Positions 45,501 through 57,500 of a stretch of DNA of 64,000 nt are shown here, piece by piece. This DNA is from Hyposmocoma kahamanoa (taxonomy: Eukaryota; Arthropoda; Insecta; Lepidoptera; Cosmopterigidae), in NCBI RefSeq assembly GCF_003589595.1, contig NW_020653715.1:3309524-3373523 (forward strand). Reading direction: 5' to 3'. The translations under genes and the position numbers were made by a program. Each line of letters starts with the position of its first letter. The stretch's first letter is position 1. The notes beneath the pieces are model-generated. The model saw only the letters and a list, made by a program, of their open reading frames with translations, was not told where the DNA came from and did not search any database.

Positions 45501-48500
45501 GAATTATACAACTTATAATTATTAATACAAAGATCGAACACTACGAAAAACATCCTGCGATCCGGCGTGACTCGATCCGGCGCCTGCCAACAAATCAATA
45601 AAAAACTGAAAAAGTTACAATTATTTAAGCGACAGCTCTAGTCAGCTGGTGGTAGGTGTAAAGGTACCTGGCTAAGTGAAGAAATAGATTTCTCACAGAT
45701 GGCGCTACGGCAAAAAAATCGTTAAAAAAACCAAAAACAAAGATCTGCAACAAGCACATACAAAAATTCCTAAGGTCCACACGTTTGCTGGAAGACGGTG
45801 GTTTGAATCGAAATGATTTTTTGTTTGGAGTAATTTCACAAAAATAATTGAATATCATGGTGGTCAGACGTGACTAAATAAGAAACTAAAAAAATTGCAA
45901 TTATAAAAGTTATTTATTTATTTAGTGTAATAATTTATCTAAACAAGGCTAAGCGCGGTAAGAATATAAATTATGAGAATGTGTTTATTACCTACGTAAT
46001 TTTTTTAGGATTTATGCAGAGGTGGTCCACGTGAAAAGCGAGTTCACAGAGTTGCTGGAAACAGAGGCAGGCCCTAAATTTGGGTTCTACAGAGATTCTC
46101 AAGTTGCTGCCCGATTCATTAACGATTTTTATAAAGAAGCTGGAGTGCCTCCACACGCAGTCGAATATGTAGAAGCTTTCGGTGCAGGTCGGTTATAGAA
46201 TAAATACTTTTAGATTGTTTCGTTTATATATAAATATTATATAATACATTGTCGTATAAGAGAATTTAGCATTAAATTGCGTACAATTTGTTTCTTACTT
46301 ATTTTGACACCATGTGGATATCTTTGCCATGAAAACATTTTTAAGGATATAAGCATAATCTTTACCACGTTACTTCATTACAGCCGTCTCAGAGGCTGAT
46401 AAAGAAGAGCTGGAGGCGATTGAGACCGTGTTTTGCAAAGAGCGCCGTGAACCCCTCTTAGTCGGCAGTGTTATGTCCAACATCGGTTACACAGAGGCGG
46501 CTTCTGGCATTTCTGCGGTTACTAAGGTAGGTAAAAATTTGCAATGACCGACCGATAATCTGCACCTGCATCGCCATGGGGATGTATACATAATATAGAT
46601 TTCTAATGTAATGTCAGTTATCACTCATCAGTGGTCAGTGTTCAGGATTATGGGTGTTAAATAAGGAAGTCTCGAATGAGATAAAAATTTTTCAGTAGGT
46701 ACGACCCATTTCGGAAACCGACTAGCAACAACAATAGATAACAAGTAGCAGTAAAGCTCCTTGTAAAAGAGTTCATCCAAGGAAGTACACCCACCTTACC
46801 TATTTGCCAAGCAGTAGAATAAAGGTTTTCATGCTCATGGGACTTGTCAACTTATATGACGCGCGCAGTGGCAGTGCTCTTTGCGATTTAAAGCTCGAGT
46901 GACACTGCAGCTACTGTGGACAGGCAGGTCGCTTACCACTACACGCACGACTTGTTCGTCCCGTCACTAGGTATTATAAAAAAGCTTTATTAAATTGCTT
47001 CTAGTTAGGTAAGTGACCTGAGAATTAATTTCGTTACTCTGGTACTCGTAGTACTGGGAATTCACTACCTACCACCCCGCAAAAAATGGCAGTTTTGTTT
47101 GAGAAATCGGTCATGTGTGTTTTCAGCCTAATTACTCTAGTCTTTGTTCTTTCTCGCTTATTGTACCCAATAACATTGAAATATGAGAGTTCAGGTAATT
47201 ATTAATTGTCATGTTGTCGTTGTTACATTTATGTCGAAGACAGTAGGAACCTTATCGAATATCCTGACTTGGGCCAATACGGCGAGCATTGTGACGTTCG
47301 TATGGGCTACAAGTAAACTTTTGAACTTTCATCTGCTTTATCAGGTGATACTAGGCTATCAAAGAGGCAAGTTGGCCGCCAACATGCACTGCACAACTCC
47401 TCGTCAAGACATCCAGGCTATCCGCGACGGGCGTATGAAAGTCGTCACCGAGAACACTCCATTCAATCCTATGGCTTACGTAGCTGTCAACAGCAATGCG
47501 GTCACTGGAATTAACGCCCACGCTCTGCTTAAGGGATACTGTAAGCCTAAGGTACAATACCTTTTTGAACCTTCTGAAACTGAGGAAAATAAAAGGTATT
47601 TAATTATCTGTGGTATACATAGCATGGTTATTGGCTGTATACAGGAATAAAACTGCGATTATTATATATACTTCATTAGGTTCTTTTACTGATTCGACAT
47701 TTTTTGTACAATGTAGTTGAGCTTTAAATTGTTGAGTTGCTATTTTGTCAATAAACTCGAATATATTCAAATTTAAAGGACGATATTCTCAACAGGACCG
47801 GAATAGTTACAAGTGTAACTTTCCGCGCCTAGTGACGATTTCAGCAAGACAAGACATAAATATCCAAAACATCCTCAATGACTTGAAGAGCAAACCGATC
47901 GATCCTGAAGAAATTGCCCTGTTCCACAATATACACAAGTATAGGATCCCTGGTCATTTAGGCAGAGGCTACATTATTCTAGGTATGAAGCACATTGCAA
48001 TATTTTATAGAATTGGTCTTCGCTATCATTGGTCTCAATTTAAGGTTCTAGCGAGTTTCACTTAGAGGGAACTATTTGGCAATAACCCAGAGGATTATCG
48101 AAAACAAATTGTGGAATGAAAACTTTAACCACAAGTTCTATTGGGCATTCTGAACTACTTTTTCTATGATCAACTCATAAGGAAATTTTTTTCTCCGCCA
48201 ATTATATTTTTATAATTTTTTGTTTTTGATGATTTTTTTGTACAGCAAACTTTAGGACACTTTGTCAGTGAAAAATAAAGTAAGGTACCAAACTTATTAC
48301 GCCTTTTAAATTACAGACACCGATGAGGAACAGAAGACAGTGTGTCTTGGAGAAACGGCGGCGTACTATGACGATACCAAGCGCCCGCTCTGGTTCGTGT
48401 ACAGCGGAATGGGCTCACAGTGGGCAGGCATGGGAGTGCACCTTATGCGTATTCCCATCTTCGCCGCCGCTATTGAGCGGTACGTAAAATCCTCACTTTA

Positions 48501-51500
48501 GGCAACGTGTTTTCAAGATCGAAGTATTTCGCTCAATTTTATAAGTTCTATGGCGGTTCGTAGTTGATCATACTTAAAATTACCATTAAATTATTTTCAG
48601 CTGTCGTATTGCCCTAGAGCCAAAAGGTATCGACATCGTGCACATAATCACGTCCCCGGACAAGACGATTTTCGACAATATCCTGAACTCTTTCGTTGGC
48701 ATCGCTGCCATACAGATCGGTCTGACAGATGTGCTCAAATCTATTGGGCTTGAACCAGATAATGTCATAGGTGTGTAAACTATTTATATTTTTCGAGTAA
48801 AACAATAACTCAGTTCCAAAAGTGGCAACTGTCCGCTGGAAGCATAGACGAAGTGCAGATTCTCAATGCATTCTAGACAGGCGAGGATATTTAATCACAT
48901 TAATTCTAAACAGTTTGAAAGGAGAAAAGAAAAAAGTCTTTTTTGTTACTTTGGTTTAAATGTCACAAAATTACAATAATAAAAGCATAGGTTTTACACT
49001 GGTTTTCAAAGAAGCCGGACTTTGATATTGGTATTGTATAGTTTTTCATGAAATCTGGGAATTTGGAAATATTCTGAAAGTTGGCGAATGTTAACAGGTC
49101 ATAGCGTAGGCGAGCTGGGTTGCGCATACGCCGACGGTTGCTTCACTGCTGAGGAGATGATCCTTTCTGCGTACAGTCGTGGGCTGGTTTCAATTCAAAC
49201 GCCCTTTATTCACGGCTCTATGGCTGCTGTGGGATTGGGATATGAGAAGGTAAACTACTGACTGATGTAGTTAATTCTTCAATTAATCAATGTTTGAAAA
49301 TGGAACGGTTTGCATAAGTCCATATATGGACGAGTTGATGACTGTGAATTGAAACTTACTTTATTTTAAAGAAAATTCTAAATCAATCCATAAAATTTGA
49401 CAGGTGTTAGAAATGATTCCACCGGAAATCGAAGTGGCATGTCACAATAGTTCCGAGTCAAGCACCATATCAGGGCCGTCTGATATAATGAAGGAATTCG
49501 TTGCCAAGTTGACAGCGGAGGGCATCTTCGCCAAAGAGGTGCCGTGCTCCAATATCGCTTACCACTCGCGATACATTGCTGAAGCTGGTAAGCTTCTTTT
49601 CCTTTAAATGTTGTTGCTCATATTTTACCAGGTAATTAATGATAACTTTGAAATATGTATATAATTATGCTTCGAATAATAAAAAATCATTTTTTGTGAT
49701 CAAGGGGTAATTGCTTCCAGTCCCAATTGACACCTTCCGGTACTATAAGTATCGCTCTTAACATACCTGCCTAGTTATCAACTTTTGTTGCTAAGTCAAA
49801 GTTTCAATTTTAGCTATTTATGTCTCAGCTGTCTTGCCTGTATTGAACCGAGTATTTTAATGTTTTAGGTCCTGGTCTGCTGAAGTATTTGAGTGAAGTA
49901 ATCAAGGATCCAAAAGAGCGCAGTGAGCGATGGGTGTCAACGTCAGTACCCCATGAAAAGTGGGGAGAGCCTATTGCCAAATATTCTTCTGCAGAATACC
50001 ACACAAATAACCTACTGGTATAATTTAGATACCTATATTATAATTTTTGTCACCAGATATTGCTTTGCTGAGATAATGACACATATATTAGAAATTGAAC
50101 TTGTATCCACTGAATGTATATAGTATAATAAAATTCAATTCAGAACCCAGTACTGTTCGAAGAGACTGCTCAATTGATACCAGCGAATGCGGTCCTCGTA
50201 GAAATTGCTCCTCACGGTTTGTTGCAAGCTATCTTGAAGCGATCGATGCCCAGCTGCAACAATATCCCTCTCACCAGACGAGGGCATCCCGACAACGCGT
50301 TAATGGTTCTTGATGCTATTGGCAAGTGAGTTTGAAGTGTGATACTAGCATATCATTTCGTCGATGGTGATACTGTATATACGATTAATTACTAACTTCT
50401 TTGCAGACTATTTGTCCACGGATACAACCTGGATATCGCCGCTCTGTATCCAGCAATACAGTTCCCCGTCTCCACAAACACACCGATGCTGTCTCATTTT
50501 GTTGAATGGGCTCACACCGAGAAATGGTACCTTTTGCTTTGGATATTACTCGTAAAGCATAAAATATTTCAATGATAAAGCTGCTGGCGAATTCATAGCA
50601 AACAACATTGGAACTAAAACTTGATATTACAGGAATGTGCCACTCTTCGATAAGGGTACGATGAAAAAATATCCAATATGCAATTTCGTGCCATCGATCT
50701 TCGACGTTGAATACAACTATTTACAAGGACACGTGTTAAGAGGTAACCTAATTTTTTTCATAATTATTGTTGAAGATACATTTTATTTACGAAAATTCCA
50801 GGTCGTAAAATTTCAATTAGCTGATGTCACTAAAACTAAACGTTTGCGTTGCATAGTCTTGCGGTGAGGCGATTGATTTGTAATTGTTGTAATTATACAT
50901 AATTTCATTAATTGAATTTATTCTGTATCGATTTCTTTGTAATCGACGTTTCCTACGCCGACGAGAGTCGATCTTTGACGGCGCCGAAATTTCTTGTTTG
51001 CGAAATATTGTTTAGTCCTATGAATCTTATCAGTTGGAAGTATTTTTTGTTTTAAAAAATGAAAAATACTCGTACTATATTGGTTGTATACAAAATTAAC
51101 CGGAGTGTTTTCTTTATAGTATTGTAAATATTTGTATAAGAATCTCTTCTTTCATTATTTCAATTCGAGACGAGACTTGTCCACAGTGAAATCAAAGGTA
51201 ATTTGCTTAGAGGTTGGATTGGTTTCCATAGTCTAAGGTAATTTGTTACTAGACAGTTACGATTTTTAAATTTTTTGACTAATGCTTTGTTGTCAGGAGT
51301 AGAATTTATCGCTCCATTTTCTTTTATGTATATTCAGCGAGTTTGAAGTAATGAAGATTTATACTCGATGTGAAGTGAAGATTACTATAAAATGATACTG
51401 TGCCCTGGAGCAACCGATGGCAGCATACAGCGCACATAATATTGTAGCAGTAGAGCTCTTTGTGAATGAGTTCGTCCAGAAAAGTATTGCTACCATACCC

Positions 51501-54500
51501 ATTTCTGCCGGTAAACAGTAATGTGAGCCTTACAGCGTTCCGGTTTTGAAGGGTAAGGGTAAGCACATGAGACTTGTTAACTTATGTTTGTGGGTGATGC
51601 GCGCAGTGGCAGTGCCCCTGAGATCTTTGCGAATTAAAGCGCTGAGGATCACTGCAACTGGTATGGGTAGTCATGTCGCTTACCACCATGCGAATGACTT
51701 GGTCGGCCGCTTGGTATTATTAAAAAAAACACAGATGCTAGTTATTGGGAGCTGTTTGTCGACGTCTCCTAGAAGATCAACCGTTTCTGGAGTACTTTAG
51801 CGCTACGACTTCAAAGTAGTAGATTGTTTCGTGGATCCAGTAGACTTTAAGACGAATGTCAAAAACGTGCAGTGAATTATATATGGTGGCCGCAGTGGAG
51901 GTGAAGTAAAAACGGGAAAATATATAGATAATAGTTATATTCAACTTCCACAATAGATTTCTTAACTAAAGGAATTTAAAGTACGTGCGAAGTAAGGGGC
52001 GTTGGGCCTAAAGTGCTTTATACAAAAGAGAATAAATGCACGGGACGCTTGTTTCTGCTGCGAGCGAGTGACTAGCGCTCTCTTGACGCGAAGGCACATT
52101 ATGCCGCAGAGTGGAGCATTCCATGTACTTACGGCTTCAGGTTCGGCTTTTTGAGCCGTATCTGTAAATATGTGCTGGTTGTGCATATGCGCTGTGTGCA
52201 GTGAATTGGTATATAATTCTACTCACAGACCACATAAATACTAGTACCGTGGTTCTACTCATACTATAACCATAACTTAAAGATTTTGATTGGGTTGAGC
52301 TTAACACGTGAAAACGACGTAACACGATTTTAAAATTTAACAAAATTAAACTGACAGCCTCTTGAATAAGAGTTATATTACAATATTTCAATATTTTTTT
52401 CATCCTGGTTCAGCCATTCACCAACAGGTGGTGTTTTAGTAAAAATACTACTAGTATATAATAGCTAACTATTACACGTTAGATGGCGCTGAAACTCATT
52501 TTTCGTTACACTAAGAACTCGCGGAGCGGTTTTCACCCGCGTCTGCCGAATCTGTAGAATGTAACAGTTAAGTATGTAAAATTAGTAGCACATTTCACGG
52601 CGCGTTTTACGCCTGTAGTGGTGACGGTTGCTCGCGGTTGCCGCGGCGGGGTACTAGTAGAACCGCGCAGGACGCGATGACCTGCGCGCTTGGCGGCCGT
52701 GTCGTCGCCCGCACACTTTGGCGGTCGGTTCAGGCGCAATGTGGTGCAGGCGCAAGCAGGGTAAGTTCTCTATTAACCGCGCGACTTGCAATTAACTTCC
52801 ACTAACTTCGCGGTCCGTTCCGCTATCGCAACGGTTTCGTACCCGCAAACGCAGCAGCTACGTGCCCGCACAAACTTGAAGGGTCGTAAGTATTGAAATA
52901 AAACCGCTGTCTAGAAGCACCGGCGGGCGCGGATGGAAACCGCTCAGTGAATTGTTAACCTAAAACTGACGCTACTCAACAAGGGATGTGGTCCTACCTA
53001 ATCGATAGTTGGAATCCATGTGGCTGTTTTTAATATTAAAAAAATATTCCATTTTTCATACTATATCTACACTGGTACTGGTTTATTATTAAATTAATAT
53101 AAATTATTATTATTTTCTTAATGGCGGCCACTAGGCTTGGATCAGTGTCAGTTTTATAAGAATAATATAAAAAATATGGCGATCGTCGCCAGTGTCAATT
53201 TTCCATTATACGTTACCTCGGGTTGGTGAAGCTGTCACTGTCAAGAGTAAACTCGAACCATCAATGAATTTAATAAATTAAATTGTTGTTTTTTTTATGA
53301 AGGATTTATGTAATTTTCTATAATTGTTTCTAATTTATTTTGCATACACATTTAAAATAAAGCCGATTCTATTTTATTTATTTTTTAAATGCATTTGCTA
53401 TGGAAATTGAAACAAAGTCAGAAATAGTAATAAGAAAACCAATCTTTCGATTTTCCTGCAGCTTCAATCCAACCTTCTTTTATTTTAAACTTATAGGAAA
53501 AACTTAAAAATTAAAAATACTCTACGTTTAATCTACGAGTATAATGGAATTTAAATATCTAAAACACATAAATTTTTCTTCAAGCGACAGCAACATCCAA
53601 ATTGATATGAAATTGAAACGGTTCCCCGTAATATGAGTTGTGTTAAAGTTACTCGAAATGAAATGTTTAATAATAGTAATAAAATAAAAGAAATCAATTT
53701 AACGTGAATGCTTTTCGCTTCGATATTTTAAGGACTTTAATTACAAAAGTCATACTAAGAAATTGAAACATTTCAGTAAAAATTTATTGTCGATAAACAT
53801 CAGTCTTCGTAAATGAACATCACTATATTTGAATCTAGAAATTTTCCATGGAGACAAAAAGAAAACATTGAATAATAATAGAAATAGTAACTAAAAATGC
53901 AAATAGCCTATGGAATGTTATCTCACTGGTTTTAAAATTTTTGTTTTCACTCCAATTTTTACAAGGTATATCGCTACAACTTGGCATTTTCATATTTTAC
54001 GTGAGATCTTGTATGTACAACGATCGCCATGTCACTGTGGCGATGTTTGTAGGCGTGTCACCTCGATATGGTCATTTTGACCATAACGAGGCGATGTGAA
54101 CCACGCCCCCATACCATATCTCCCCTTTTTTCTATATCTATGGTTCTAGTAGACACATAATGAACGGTGAATTATAACAAGTGTATAACGAGCGCAACGA
54201 GCAGCGCGCAAGGAACTATTGCATTTTTGTCGAGAATGAATACGTACTTATAAACAACTATAATCCAAAAACAATTGTGTGCACACACAGAATTGTATAT
54301 ATCACAACGGGGCATATCCCCTACTTATTGCACTACTTATCTACTACTGTATTAAAATTCTATGTAAATACAATGTGTACAATGTGTATGTACAATGTGT
54401 ATGTACACGTCTACATAAAATCCTGACTTGGCAACAAAATTGATACAGTTACGTATTTAATAAATATTTGGCTTAATATCTACCTAAGTAACTGCAACTA

Positions 54501-57500
54501 AAAGGATTCAAAATGTCGTAAATTGACAGCATTTCGTTTTCGGGAACGATCCTGCGATTCCTATGAAAGAAGAAGTTATGATAGTTGACATGTCCAAGTC
54601 CATGAATAATTTTTTTTTTAAAGAATGAAATTAAAAATGTGTAAGGTTTGCAATAGTGATGTATCAAAAATTATGAAGAAATTCATTAATTTAAAATCTA
54701 ACTGAATGTGTTTCAAGTTTGTAGTCATTAATTTTTGACTGAAATTTGCATTTTGGGCTACACCTTTCTGTAATAGAAAATCTTTTGATATTTATACTTT
54801 GTATTTATACTTTGTATACATAGCAAAAGACGAAATATGAAAATGAAAAGGTTTATGTCAGTGATAACGCTACAATAATATAAATTGATATTTTCCAGGC
54901 AAGAACCTGTTACCGTTTGCGGCGGTAATAGAAGCGGTATGGGACACGTACGCAATGATTCAGGGCTCACCACGGCGACAGTTACAGGTCGAACTCCGCG
55001 ATGTGTGCCTGTTTGTGCAGCCGCCGCTGCATATCAAGCAAGTGACGCGCTTGCGCGTCGTTTATTTCCGCGGCAGCGGCAAATTTGAGGTAAACACTAG
55101 CACTGTCACAACATTGTAAATCCTACGTTAACAAATGTCATATCTTGTCTATCTCGAGAAGCTACTGTAAGTTGCTGGAGTGTAAATAAATAACCTGTAG
55201 ACGCCAATGATAAAGCGACAGTATCTGGAAAAATATAGAGATACAGCTGAAATCGTCAACTATTGTAGTTGGCTCGAGATTTTTATAACGTTCGTTTCAG
55301 TCTGTCTTTTAAGGTACAGATTTGCAAGGCCATTTACGTCGTAATTTCAGGTACACAATGAAATGGGCGTTGTAGCGTCGGGCTTTCTCGCCAATGCTGT
55401 TCACGTTGATGTGAGACACTTCGAAAGCGCATTTGAGTCGAAAGAAACGATGGATCTTGTGTCTGACGACCTGTATCACCTCTTTCACGAGAGGGATTAC
55501 CAATATGAGTAAGATAATACAAATGTACGTACTATATATTTTTGTAAAAATATTATTTATTTTTTGAAACAAATGACCTTTTCAGAGGTGAATTCCGCTC
55601 TATTCACAAAGCAAATTCGTCGTTTACTGAAGCTCAAATAATCTGGAAAAACAATTGGGTAACTTTATTGGATGGAATGCTACAGTTGGATAATTTGAGG
55701 CAATCGCACTCTTCTTTCTCTACACCCAATAAAATTAGGAGGATTGTGATCGACAATAATAGGATGACAGACGACAATATAATAAAGGAACACGATAAAA
55801 AATTGCTACTAGCTCAAGTTTTCGAGGAATATGATTACATGAGGTAACTTTCTTAAATATACACTAAAAGTTTTGTTTAGTCTACAAAGTTCATCTTTTT
55901 ATACTAAGTTATAAATTCCAGATGCGGTGGCATTTTATTAGAAAGTATTAGGTACCAAGAAACATCGATTACGGATGAAATTTCAGCCAATCTGAAGATC
56001 GTAAAATTTGTTCCCCACTTTGATGCTAATATCGATGTAAGTATAATCAAATATGTTCTTGAAACATATTAAATGTACATATGACAATATACGGTCAATA
56101 TACGGTATTTTTTGATGTAAGTCTAATCAAATATGCTCCTGAAGCATATAAACTGTACATACTAACCCATCAATATGCGGTATTTTTTTATGGAATGACG
56201 ATAGAAGACTAAAAAATCATACTTATCTTATCTATTTATACTTTTCAGACTGCCGTCACCTGGAAAGTTTACTTGCAAATAGTATCCGAAAATATTAACA
56301 AGGATACTATTAATGTCGTGAGCATTACAAATCAAACGAAGGATACATTTTGTGACCTAAAAGTTGGCCTCCATAGCATTGCTGGAGTAAGTTTTAACTA
56401 TAGCGAAATAAATACGGACAAGATGTTGACACTGAAGGAAAATTTTCTTTCTGAAATTGATTTGGTCCTGGTTCAGAACCTATCGTTGGATGAACACGTA
56501 AGCTTTTATAATAATATTAATTTTGTATATGTGTCGCTAAATTCAGCAATGAAATTCTATGCATTTTGAATAATAAAATATGACAGCTTATACATATTGT
56601 ACGGTGATTACAGATGTGCCAAATGTTATACCGTGTATTGAAACGAGACTCTTTCATCGTGAACCGAGAAGAGACTGTCAATGATCGCATACGACCATCA
56701 GCTCTTTACAGTGTTCTGTCTTCACACAGCATAAATCATACAAAACTGGAACTTTTGAAATGGAGGCCCACGCATGTGACTTCCGTGTCTAGTGTTATGA
56801 CTGTCCGTACAGCTTTCGACTTAGATTACCTGGCAAATACCCGATTATCTCGTTCGTGTCGTAACAAGCTCGTAATTTTGTCTCCGTACCCCTCTGTACC
56901 GGGATTGAAAACCATTGTAAAACAATGGAGAAAACCAACAGATCAGCCTATTTATCTGGTGTCTGTAACCGACGAAGATAATATGGAAAAACTACCTGAT
57001 ACAAATCTGGCGTTTAGTGTATTGTATAATGTGAGTATTTCTACTGGTTTTATACGAACATTGATCTTTTGGTCTACGTTAAATCTGTTTTTCTGTTCCA
57101 TTAGGGTGTTTGGGGTGGTGAGTATTACTTGCCATGCCCTGAAGTGAAAGCAGTGGAAAATAGAATGGTACTTCAAAGCGGTCAAGTCGGTGATATTAAC
57201 TCTATGTTCTGGATGGAAACCTCAGACGTTGAAAATTCTAAATTGAAAGTTGTGGTACGTCATTTTTATTTTAAAATTTCAATGTTTATTAATTACTATG
57301 AAAAAGTGGAAATTATAGTACACATACAATATAGAATGTTATACTTGAAAAGGTTGTGGACTTATAAATTATTACACAAGATTTAGCTTATTTAATGATT
57401 ATAAACGTAGTAAAGAACCAAAATTAGCGATTATTCGCGATAAAATTTGAAACAGCTCCGACTGTTGTGGCGGTTGAGCTGGGAGTGACCATGATACGAA

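Larger units (their letters stand above)
39565..47982 (+). other. FAS exons 1-9: ketosynthase domain (catalytically degenerate) and linker
   Basis: Residues 1-432 have the KS fold wording ([82 protein letters not shown]). The nucleophile segment reads [12 protein letters not shown]: Asp176 stands where Cys is required, with a Cys one residue later. The two His motifs read VEAFGAA (Phe313) and SVMSNIGY (Met346 for Lys, Tyr351 for His). Spacing 313-346-351 equals human 293-326-331. Residues 433-494 ([17 protein letters not shown]) start the KS-AT linker. Confidence 0.9.
50633..55843 (+). other. FAS exons 17-20: dehydratase domain
   Basis: The first hot-dog half carries GHVLRGKNLLP, matching the HxxxGxxxxP catalytic motif (His901). 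The second half carries [11 protein letters not shown] with the expected catalytic Asp (1050). A 4.2-kb intron (50743-54898), containing a 1.9-kb transposon, splits the motif between exons 17 and 18. Confidence 0.8.

Noticed and set aside
47552..47596. Read-through extension of FAS exon 8 to a later donor at AAAAG/GTATTT
   Set aside because: The phase and homology fit the donor at 47552 joining directly to exon 9 (KPK then [13 protein letters not shown]).
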